DNA of 64,000 nucleotides, from NCBI RefSeq assembly GCF_000420265.1, contig NZ_ATUP01000001.1, positions 2,108,001-2,172,000 of the forward strand, read 5' to 3'. Within the stretch, counting starts at the first letter, position 1. The number at the start of each line of letters is the position of its first letter. This document shows positions 43,211 to 50,343 of this stretch, piece by piece. The stretch comes from Oceanicaulis alexandrii DSM 11625. Lineage in GTDB: Bacteria > Pseudomonadota > Alphaproteobacteria > Caulobacterales > Maricaulaceae. The notes beneath the pieces were generated by a model. That model was given only the letters and a program-made list of their open reading frames with translations. It was not told the DNA's origin and did not search any database. The position numbers and the translations under genes were made by a program.

Positions 43211-44677
43211 GTGGAGATCAGGGTCAACAACCAGCACGGCGCCGCGCGCCAGGCCGCTGCGATCCAGGCGATCAAGGCCGTGCGCAAGGCGGTCCTGTCC
43301 ATGCCGGGCAAGTTGCTGGGCCTGTCCATCGGCTTTGTGCTGCTGGCGGAAATCCTGATTTTCTTCCCCTCCGCCGCCAATTACCGGTCTGACTGGCTCA
43401 CAGAGCGCACCGATGACGCCTATCTCGCCTCGCTGGCGGTGGAGACCGCGGACGAGATGGGGCTGGGCGACGAGATGATCGCCAATCTGCTCACCAGCGC
43501 GGACGCCGTGATCGTCGGCCGGGTGTATGACGGCATGAACGTGCCCTTGCTGGCGCGCCCCGGCGGCATCGGCGCGGCGCCGGTGGTGGAGGTGATGCTG
43601 GCGGAGGAGAACCTCTTTGAGCGCATCTTCAACACGATCGGCGTGTTCCTGGCGCCGGAGGGGCGGTATCTGCTGATCATTGACGAACCCATGGCGGGTG
43701 AGGTGGGTCTGGTCAGCGTCGTGGTGCCTGAAGCGGGCCTCAAGCGCGATCTCTACGCTTATTCAGGCCGGGTGCTCTGGCTGTCGATCTTCATCGCGGT
43801 GATGACCGGCGGCCTGATCTATCTGTGCCTGATGTTCATGTTCGTGCGCCCCATGCGCAAGCTGGCCCAGGCGATGACCCAGTTTCAGCAAGACCCCGGC
43901 AATCCGGCCTGCACGGTGTCCCTGTCCCGTCGCTCTGATGAAATCGGCGAAGCCGAAAGCGCGCTGGCGGCGATGCAGGACGAAGTGCGCACCGCCTTTC
44001 GCCAGCGCGAGCGTCTGGCGGCGCTGGGCGGGGCGGTGGCGCGCATCAATCACGATTTGCGCAATGTGCTGACCAGCGCCCAGCTGATTTCCGATCGTTT
44101 GGCCACCAATGCCGATGACCGGGTGGCGGCCATGGGCGCGCGTCTGGTGCGCGCGGTCGATCGCGGCATCCGCCTGTGTGAGGACACGCTGCAATATGGC
44201 CGGTCTGAAGAGCGTCCGCCCGAGCTGCAGCCGGTCGTTTTGCGCGCGGCGCTGGACGATGCGGCGGGTGACGCTTTCGCAGCGACTGGCGCAGCGGATT
44301 GGCGCAATGAGATTGACGAGAGTCTGCAGGCCCAGGCGGACCCTGACCATCTGCACCGCATCTTCCTCAACCTGTTTCGCAATGCGTTGCAGGCGATGGA
44401 GAAATCTGACTCTCCTTTGATCCAAGTCCGCGCCCGTCTGTCGCGCGCGGGAGAGTATGTTCTGGTCGAGGTGTGCGACACCGGGCCGGGCGTGCCGGAC
44501 CGGATTGCGGAAACCCTGTTTGAGCCCTTTGGGCGGACGGGCTCCAGGGGCGGGTCCGGGCTGGGCCTGTCCATCGTGCGCGAGCTGGCGCGGGTGATGG
44601 GCGGCGATGTCTATCTCAAGACCAGTTCCGACGCGGGAGCCGTCTTTGAAGTACGCCTTCCGGCCATGGGCGGCTAG
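43211..44677 (+). CDS. HAMP-domain sensor histidine kinase
   Basis: This 488-residue membrane kinase has a first transmembrane helix (~38-56), a periplasmic sensor region (~57-180), a second helix (~185-207, LWLSIFIAVMTGGLIYLCLMF), a HAMP domain (~208-265), a dimerisation domain with the phosphoacceptor His281 in VARINHDLRNVLTSAQ, and an HATPase domain with the N box LFRNALQAM and GLGLSIVRELARVMGG. No cognate response regulator is adjacent. The start is a GTG at 43211 with GGGGAGG upstream; 26 bp separate it from the flavoprotein gene, suggesting one transcript. Confidence 0.9.
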   Translation: MEIRVNNQHGAARQAAAIQAIKAVRKAVLSMPGKLLGLSIGFVLLAEILIFFPSAANYRSDWLTERTDDAYLASLAVETADEMGLGDEMIANLLTSADAVIVGRVYDGMNVPLLARPGGIGAAPVVEVMLAEENLFERIFNTIGVFLAPEGRYLLIIDEPMAGEVGLVSVVVPEAGLKRDLYAYSGRVLWLSIFIAVMTGGLIYLCLMFMFVRPMRKLAQAMTQFQQDPGNPACTVSLSRRSDEIGEAESALAAMQDEVRTAFRQRERLAALGGAVARINHDLRNVLTSAQLISDRLATNADDRVAAMGARLVRAVDRGIRLCEDTLQYGRSEERPPELQPVVLRAALDDAAGDAFAATGAADWRNEIDESLQAQADPDHLHRIFLNLFRNALQAMEKSDSPLIQVRARLSRAGEYVLVEVCDTGPGVPDRIAETLFEPFGRTGSRGGSGLGLSIVRELARVMGGDVYLKTSSDAGAVFEVRLPAMGG

Positions 44678-44726
44678 ACCGGACAGGCGGTGATCCTGCC
44701 CGGTCTGTCAGTTCGCCTGTCAGCGC

Positions 44727-44894
44727 CTAGAGCTCGTCAAACTCCGCGTCATAACGATGCTCGACGCTATCCCGGCGATGCGGGTTGAAGCGCACTGAGC
44801 GATCCGTTTCGAACGGATAGCTGGGCGTCCACGGCGGGGCAGCGCGACGTTTCTTGGCTTTCTGGGCGGGGCCCGTTTTTTTCAATCCGGCCAT
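44727..44894 (-). CDS. Possible small basic protein (55 residues)
   Basis: A short ORF starts with ATG at 44894 and ends at 44727. The product is basic and Arg/Lys-rich at the N-terminus (MAGLKKTGPAQKAKKRRAAP), then has aromatic and acidic residues in PWTPSYPFETDRSVRFN and a C-terminal DAEFDEL. The start has AGGATG about ten bases upstream. The gap between the histidine kinase (44677) and the GNAT gene (45418) needs something in it. I cannot name a family; whether it is expressed is unknown. Confidence 0.45.
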   Translation of the reverse strand: MAGLKKTGPAQKAKKRRAAPPWTPSYPFETDRSVRFNPHRRDSVEHRYDAEFDEL

Positions 44895-44969
44895 GGCCGA
44901 TCATCCTGAAGGTTGAGAGTTGGAAACCGAGCGGGTCTGAGGCCCGCCCGTGAGGCGTCTGGTCGGTGG

Positions 44970-45155
44970 TTATCGGCCGACGGCGGACAGCATGGCCCAC
45001 AGATCGCGTGCGCGAACCTTGCGCGGTCGCGGAGTTTCCGCGCCGGGATGAAGGCGGGCGTCAGAGCTGCTGGGTCTGTAAAGAGAGGCGGCTTCACCAC
45101 CAAACATGGCCGAACGGGCCGAGCTGGCGATTGAGGACTGATATTGCGTGCGCAT
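44970..45155 (-). CDS. Possible small protein (61 residues)
   Basis: An ORF from ATG at 45155 to TAA at 44970 is preceded by GGAGAG nine bases before the ATG. The product is polar, Ser- and Arg-rich: MRTQYQSSIASSARSAMFGG at the start, PSSSDARLHPGAETPRP in the middle and a hydrophobic-basic end (RARDLWAMLSAVGR). No membrane helix. I do not recognise it; the good ribosome-binding site and its position in an otherwise empty 500-bp stretch are the main support. Function unknown. Confidence 0.45.
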   Translation of the reverse strand: MRTQYQSSIASSARSAMFGGEAASLYRPSSSDARLHPGAETPRPRKVRARDLWAMLSAVGR

Positions 45156-45417
45156 GGCGCACACTCTCCATAACAAGATAGGCGCCGGCGAATGCTACGG
45201 CGTCGCGACGCGAGCGGCGTCACGTCCAATAGATGGCGGCTGAACTCTGTTTTCGGCAAGTGGAGATTTTTAGCGCCTGAAAACAAATTGTTTCAAATCC
45301 GGGTCTGCCCTTGTTTTCAGTTGCAGGCTTCGTGCTTCGGGCGTATTGACCGCCGCAATGGCGGAGCTGCGCGAGGGCGCGCGGACCGGACTGTCAGCTT
45401 GTGGAGTTCTGGCGTCC

Positions 45418-45906
45418 ATGACGCAAGGCGTCAGCGTCCGCGCCGCAACGGCTTCGGACCTTCCTGCTCTGATGCATCTCGAAACGCTCTTCCCTGAAGG
45501 CGACCGGATTTCCGCAGCTAGCTGGCGGCGGTTCATCGCGCGCCGGGGATGCGCTGTCGTGGCGGTTTCGGATACAGCTGAGACAGAGGTTCTGGGGGCG
45601 GCGGTCGTGCTGACCCGCAAGGGATCGCAGACGATGCGCCTCTATTCGCTGGCGGTGGATCCGCGCGCTCAGGGGCGCGGCGTCGGTCAGGCGCTGGTGG
45701 AGGCGGCGTTGGCCTATGCCCGGCGCGCAGGCTGCGCGCGGGTGAGCCTTGAGGTGCGTCCCGACAACGCCGCGGCCCGCAGCCTCTATCGCAAGTGCGC
45801 CTTTGCGGATCGCGGCGTCATGCCCGCGCATTACGCGGACGGAACAGCTGCGTTGATCATGGACAAAGAGGTCCCGAGCGGACCTGCGGAGATACAGACA
45901 CGATGA
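45418..45906 (+). CDS. GNAT-family N-acetyltransferase (RimI-like)
   Basis: This 162-residue enzyme has the GNAT core: VRAATASDLPALMHLETLFP at the N-terminus, LYSLAVDPRAQGRGVGQAL with the acetyl-CoA pyrophosphate loop, and LEVRPDNAAARSLYRKCAF, the classic RimI-type ending of the fold. The chosen ATG at 45418 removes 24 upstream codons without homology; GGAG lies 11 nt before it. Its stop codon overlaps the next gene's ATG, so it is coupled to the ATP-grasp protein. That pairing suggests that it acetylates a ligase substrate or product rather than ribosomal protein S18, but this is inference. Confidence 0.87.
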   Translation: MTQGVSVRAATASDLPALMHLETLFPEGDRISAASWRRFIARRGCAVVAVSDTAETEVLGAAVVLTRKGSQTMRLYSLAVDPRAQGRGVGQALVEAALAYARRAGCARVSLEVRPDNAAARSLYRKCAFADRGVMPAHYADGTAALIMDKEVPSGPAEIQTR

Positions 45907-47372
45907 CGGACTGGCTGATCCTGGTTGAGAGCGAGTCAGACCTCAAGCAGACCGAAACGCCCCACAAGGTGATGCGGGTGTCAGACTATCTGACCAGCCC
46001 CGCACTGTTCGCGGCGCGGCGGCCCTATGTGCTCAATCTCGCGCGCTCCTACGCCTATCAGGGCGCGGGCTATTACGCCGCTTTGCTGGCCGAGGCGCGC
46101 GGCCACAGGGTCAGCCCGACGGTGCAGACCATGGTCGAGCTGTCTCGCAAGGATTTGTACGCGCACGCCCTGCCGGACCTCAACGCCCGGCTGACCGATA
46201 CTCTGGGCAAGGGCGTCGCGCCTGTGGAAGAGGTCTTCATCGCCTTCTCCAAGACGCCCCAGACCGGCTATGGCCGTCTGGCGCGTGAGGTCAGCGACTG
46301 GTTCCGCACGCCGGCGCTGGAGCTTGAGATCAGCCATGAGCGCACGCCGCGCATCACCCGCATCCGGCCCGTCCCGCTCCACAAGATGAGCGCGGAACAA
46401 CGCGCGTTCTTCCTGGAGGCGTTGGCGGGCTATACGCGCAGCGCGGTGCGCTCGCCCAAGGCGCGGGCCGTGGCGAAATGGTCGCTGGCGGTGCTGGTCG
46501 ATCCCCATGAACACACCCCGCCTTCGCAACCCTCAGACATCAACCGCCTAATGGAGGTTGCGGGCAGGATGGGCGTGGATGTGGAGGTGCTCGACACCAA
46601 CGACCTGACAAGCCTGGCCGAGTTTGACGCGCTCTTCATCCGGGCGACCACAGCCATAGACAACATCACCTATCGCTTCGCGCGCCGTGCCGATCAGGAA
46701 GGCATGCCGGTGATCGACGATCCGGTGTCGATGATCCGCTGCACCAACAAGGTCTATCTCAAGGAATTGCTGGAAAAGGCCGGCGTGCCCATCCCGCCCA
46801 CGGAAGTCATCGACAAGAAGTCAGACCTTAAAAAGGTGTTTGAGCGCCTCGGTGCGCCGGTGATCCTGAAAACGCCGGACGGCTCGTTCGGGCTGGACAT
46901 GGTCAAGGCGAATACGCTCGAGGAATTGCAGGCGGGCGCGAAACGCCTGTTTGGCGAGACCGCGCTTCTGATCGCGCAGGGCTTTGTGCCGACCACCTTT
47001 GACTGGCGCATCGGCGTGCTGGGCGGCCAGCCTCTGTTCGCCTGCCGCTATGGTATGGCGAAAGGGCATTGGCAGATCGTCAAACATGGCGAGAACGGCA
47101 AGATGACGGCGGGACGCACGTCCACCCTCGCCATTGAAGACGCACCGCAGGAAGTGGTTGAAACCGCCGTGCGCGCCGCCCGGCTGATCGGTGACGGGCT
47201 TTACGGCGTGGACCTCAAACAGACCGATCAGGGCGTCATGGTCATGGAGATCAATGACAACCCCAATCTGGAGCACTCCGTTGAGGGCGCTGTGCTGAAA
47301 GACGCGCTGTGGAAGGCCATCGTCGACTGGTTCTCGACCCGGCTGGAAAAGCGCCTCTCCGCCGGACGCTGA
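45903..47372 (+). CDS. RimK-type ATP-grasp ligase with N-terminal RLAN domain
   Basis: This 489-residue protein has a C-terminal ATP-grasp domain of the RimK type: VYLKELLEKAGVPIPPTEVI, VILKTPDGSFGLDMV (ATP-binding Lys and loop), DWRIGVLGGQPLFACRY, and MVMEINDNPNLEH with the Mg2+ ligand Glu and Asn. The first ~230 residues match the 'RimK-like ATP-grasp N-terminal' region seen in such proteins. ATP-grasp ligases make amide bonds, here probably adding an amino acid to a small molecule or a protein. The ATG at 45903 overlaps the GNAT stop. The natural substrate is unknown; a terminator follows. Confidence 0.85.
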   Translation: MTDWLILVESESDLKQTETPHKVMRVSDYLTSPALFAARRPYVLNLARSYAYQGAGYYAALLAEARGHRVSPTVQTMVELSRKDLYAHALPDLNARLTDTLGKGVAPVEEVFIAFSKTPQTGYGRLAREVSDWFRTPALELEISHERTPRITRIRPVPLHKMSAEQRAFFLEALAGYTRSAVRSPKARAVAKWSLAVLVDPHEHTPPSQPSDINRLMEVAGRMGVDVEVLDTNDLTSLAEFDALFIRATTAIDNITYRFARRADQEGMPVIDDPVSMIRCTNKVYLKELLEKAGVPIPPTEVIDKKSDLKKVFERLGAPVILKTPDGSFGLDMVKANTLEELQAGAKRLFGETALLIAQGFVPTTFDWRIGVLGGQPLFACRYGMAKGHWQIVKHGENGKMTAGRTSTLAIEDAPQEVVETAVRAARLIGDGLYGVDLKQTDQGVMVMEINDNPNLEHSVEGAVLKDALWKAIVDWFSTRLEKRLSAGR

Positions 47373-47376
47373 ATGC

Positions 47377-47408
47377 AAAAAAGGGCCGCACACTACGCGG
47401 CCCTTTTG
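47377..47408. terminator. Bidirectional intrinsic terminator
   Basis: An 11-bp perfect stem (47379-47389 with 47397-47407) with a 7-nt loop has A-tract and T-tract on either side, so it can end both the ATP-grasp gene and the convergent ggt gene. Confidence 0.92.
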
Positions 47409-47431
47409 TATTCCTGACACGGCTTGCCGAA

Positions 47432-49174
47432 CTAAGGTTGTTCAGCGATGCCGTCGCGGCGCGGGTCGGCGGCCCCGATCAGCGTGCCGTCTTCAAGCTC
47501 GCGGATGATATGGATGCCGGAATTCTCCCCGCGTCCGCCCTGGATGGTGAAGCCGCGATCCCGCAGCTCGGCCATGAGGGTCTCATCAAAGCCCTCCTCG
47601 ATATTCACCGTATCGCCGCGCGCGACCACATTGGGCAGGCTGGCGGCCTCGATCGGGCTCAGCCCCCAGTCGAGCATGCCGACGAGCGATTTGGCGGTGT
47701 AAGCGATGATCGAGTTGCCGCCGGGCGAGCCTGTGGCCAGTTCAAACGCGCCGTCTGAATCGAGCACGATGGTGGGCGACATGGACGAGCGGGGACGCTT
47801 GCCCGGCTGGACGGCGTTGGGCAGCAGTCGGCCGTCCTCGTCACGCGCGATGAAGGAGAAGTCGGTGAGCTGGTTGTTGAGGAAGAAGCCGCCCACCATG
47901 CGACCCGACCCGAACGGGCTTTCCACGGTCGTGGTCATGGAGACCACATCGCCGTCCGCGTCCATGATCACGAAATGGCTGGTGCCCGGACGATCATCGG
48001 TGGCGTCGTCGGGCTGCTCGTCAGCGCCCGGCGGCGTACCGTGGGTGACGGCGGGAATGGCCTGGGCGGGATCAATCAGCCCGGCGCGCGCGGCGAGATA
48101 GTCGCGATCCAGAAGCCCTTCGACCGGCACGTCCACAAACGCCGTGTCGCCCACATAATGATCACGATCGGCATAGGCGAGGCGGCTCGCCTCGATGAAC
48201 AGCGCCCAGCCGTCCGCTGTTTCGGGACCATGCGCGCTCATGTCGAAGGTCTCGAGCATGCCCAGAATGGCGCCCACGGCGATCCCGCCGGAGGCGGGCG
48301 GGGGAGCCGAGCAAATCTGATAGCCGCGATAGGGCGAGCACAAAGCGCTGACCTTTTCAGGCTCGTAATTCGCCAGATCCTCCACGGTCAGATAACCGGG
48401 ACGGGGCGCTTCATTGACCGTGGCGACGATGTCCTGGGCGAGATCGCCTTCATAGAAATTGCGCCAGTCCTGCGCGATCAGACGCAGGCTGTCGGCATAA
48501 TCGGGATTGGTCAGCACATGACCGACGGGCCAGGCCTCGCCGTTTTCGTCAAACAGATAGCGGGCGGCGGCGCCGCTCTCTTCCATGTCGGTGAAGCCGG
48601 CCATGCGCTGGGAAATATTGCTCAGGCGCGGCGCGACCTCAAAGCCGGTGTCTGCGAGGTCGATGGCGAATGTGAAATTCTCCGCCCAATCCAGCGCGCC
48701 ATGCTCTGAATGGGCCATGTGCAGCATGGCGATGGCGCCGGGCGCCCCTGTGGACAGGCCCGAGCGCCACGCCTGAACATACGGGTAGGGGGCGCCGGTT
48801 TCGGGATTGATGAACAGGTCTTCGTCCGCGCTCATCGGTGCGCGCTCACGCCCGTTATAGACGCTGACCTCGCCGGTATCCGCCTCGTAATGGACCATGA
48901 AGGCGCCGCCGCCAATGCCCGAGCTTTGCGGCTCCACAAGGCTGAGCACGGTCTGCACCGCGATGGCGGCGTCCACCGCATCGCCGCCGGCGCGCAGGGC
49001 GGCGAGCCCGGCCTCGACGGCGTCCGGGTTCGCGGCGGCGACCATGCCGCCAACCGGCGCCGTGGCGGCCGGTGCGTCCGCTTCAATTGACGGCGCCGGG
49101 CTTGTTTCGGACGGCGCGTTGCAGCCCGCAAGGGCGATGGCGGAGGCGGCGGTCAGCAAGGTGAAGCGGGTCAT
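47432..49174 (-). CDS. ggt: Gamma-glutamyltransferase lipoprotein
   Basis: This 580-residue Ntn-hydrolase hydrolyses or transfers the gamma-glutamyl group of glutathione and peptides. The signal ends in lipobox LAGC (Cys ~18), so it is probably anchored outside the cytoplasmic membrane. The large subunit includes LVEPQSSGIGGGAFMVHY and the Arg in GRERAPM. Self-cleavage is expected just before Thr398 in PGTSHFVIMDADGD, making the small subunit with the nucleophilic Thr; SMTTTVESPFGSG and GSPGGNSII complete the active site. A LysR gene lies upstream on the same strand and a TonB-dependent receptor beyond it. Confidence 0.93.
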   Translation of the reverse strand: MTRFTLLTAASAIALAGCNAPSETSPAPSIEADAPAATAPVGGMVAAANPDAVEAGLAALRAGGDAVDAAIAVQTVLSLVEPQSSGIGGGAFMVHYEADTGEVSVYNGRERAPMSADEDLFINPETGAPYPYVQAWRSGLSTGAPGAIAMLHMAHSEHGALDWAENFTFAIDLADTGFEVAPRLSNISQRMAGFTDMEESGAAARYLFDENGEAWPVGHVLTNPDYADSLRLIAQDWRNFYEGDLAQDIVATVNEAPRPGYLTVEDLANYEPEKVSALCSPYRGYQICSAPPPASGGIAVGAILGMLETFDMSAHGPETADGWALFIEASRLAYADRDHYVGDTAFVDVPVEGLLDRDYLAARAGLIDPAQAIPAVTHGTPPGADEQPDDATDDRPGTSHFVIMDADGDVVSMTTTVESPFGSGRMVGGFFLNNQLTDFSFIARDEDGRLLPNAVQPGKRPRSSMSPTIVLDSDGAFELATGSPGGNSIIAYTAKSLVGMLDWGLSPIEAASLPNVVARGDTVNIEEGFDETLMAELRDRGFTIQGGRGENSGIHIIRELEDGTLIGAADPRRDGIAEQP

Positions 49175-49222
49175 GGAGTCCTTTCACAGCCCTTTGGAGG
49201 CCGGTTTCGCGTCTGGGCCGGT

Positions 49223-50173
49223 TTACAGGCCGGGAGTTTCGAACGGACGGGCCTCGTCCATCAAGTAGTCTTTCAATCGCCGTGCAGCGCTATGCAGCGC
49301 GCGACCGTCTGGCCAAACGATATGATACCCCCAACCAAGCGGGGTCACGCCAGAGCCGATCAGGAACACCAAACGACCGGCGGCGATGTCGGGCTCCGCC
49401 AGGCTTCGCCGCGCCAGCGCCAGTCCGCGCTGATGAACAGCGGCCTCCAGCACATGGTCGTGGCGGTTGTAGCGGTCCCCGCTCAGCGTGTCGGCGCGTT
49501 TGACGCCGCGTTGAGCCAGCCATTGCGCCCAGCTGGGTCCCACCGGTTCGCCGCCCGTACGCTCATGATGGACCAGCGGCATGGTCTCAACGGCGGTGCG
49601 CCAGTTCACAAGGTCCGGTTTTGGTCCCAGCAGGGTCGGTGAAAGCGCAGGCGTCAGGCTTTCGCTCAAAAGCTCCAGCGCCTGGACACCAGAAGGGGGC
49701 GTGTCTGAAAACCGGATTTCCAGGTCCAGCTGGAACCGGTGCAGGCTTTCAGGTGCAGGGTCCGTCACCAATTGCACCCGATAGTCGCGATGCTCGGCTT
49801 CAAAGCGATTGATGCGAGAAGACAGCCACCGCGCCGCGAACGCGCCAGGCGCGCCCAGCCGGATCAGGCCAGGGTCCTGATGCGCGCTTAACCGGACGCT
49901 GGCTTCGCGCAGCCGCTGAAACGCATCATGGACCATTTCTGCGGTGGCGCGTCCCTGGGCGGTCAGCGCCACGCCGCGCCCGGCGCGGACGGTCAGTTTC
50001 GTGCCGATCAGCTCTTCCAGCAGCCGGATCTGTTGAGACACGGCGCCGCTCGTCACCCCCAGTTCTGCGGCCGCCTGGGTCACGCTTCCGTGACGGGCCA
50101 CGCACTCAAACGCCCGCAAGGCGTTGAGCGGCAAGGGCGGTGCATGGCTAAGAGTTAGATTTTCTAAATCCAT
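49223..50173 (-). CDS. LysR-family transcriptional regulator (GcvA-like)
   Basis: This 316-residue protein has an N-terminal winged helix-turn-helix (LNALRAFECVARHGSVTQAA, VTSGAVSQQIRLLEE) and a C-terminal substrate-binding-like domain. The short sequence LRAFECVARHGSVTQAAAEL is typical of the GcvA group of LysR regulators. Its start (ATG at 50173) is 170 bp from the divergent TonB-dependent receptor start, the usual place for a LysR operator, so it probably controls that receptor and perhaps itself. The inducer is unknown. ggt follows on the same strand, 48 bp away. Confidence 0.9.
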   Translation of the reverse strand: MDLENLTLSHAPPLPLNALRAFECVARHGSVTQAAAELGVTSGAVSQQIRLLEELIGTKLTVRAGRGVALTAQGRATAEMVHDAFQRLREASVRLSAHQDPGLIRLGAPGAFAARWLSSRINRFEAEHRDYRVQLVTDPAPESLHRFQLDLEIRFSDTPPSGVQALELLSESLTPALSPTLLGPKPDLVNWRTAVETMPLVHHERTGGEPVGPSWAQWLAQRGVKRADTLSGDRYNRHDHVLEAAVHQRGLALARRSLAEPDIAAGRLVFLIGSGVTPLGWGYHIVWPDGRALHSAARRLKDYLMDEARPFETPGL

Positions 50174-50343
50174 CTTCAGTGTTGCTCAATTGTGTTGCGC
50201 TGCGACATCGTTCAGCGTTTCGCTTGATCCATCGTCGTACGTATATCTGCCATTTGATATAGCAGGTATATTTTATGATGAAGGTGTGCGTGCATTGAGG
50301 GGTGCACTGGTTTTGTGTCTTTTGAGCAAAAGGGTGTGACACA
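50174..50343. promoter_or_regulatory. Divergent promoter region between LysR and TonB-dependent receptor genes
   Basis: This 170-bp AT-rich stretch contains no gene. It should hold both promoters and a LysR binding site (T-N11-A type), though I could not pick out a strong one. AAAGGG lies 10 bp before the receptor ATG. No cobalamin or other riboswitch fold was recognised. Confidence 0.5.

Noticed and set aside
44676-44706. Hairpin after the histidine kinase gene as a terminator
   Set aside because: The stem is good but no T-run follows, so a factor-independent terminator is not supported.
50174-50343. Cobalamin or other riboswitch before the TonB-dependent receptor
   Set aside because: No conserved riboswitch core could be found; the region is AT-rich promoter DNA between divergent genes.
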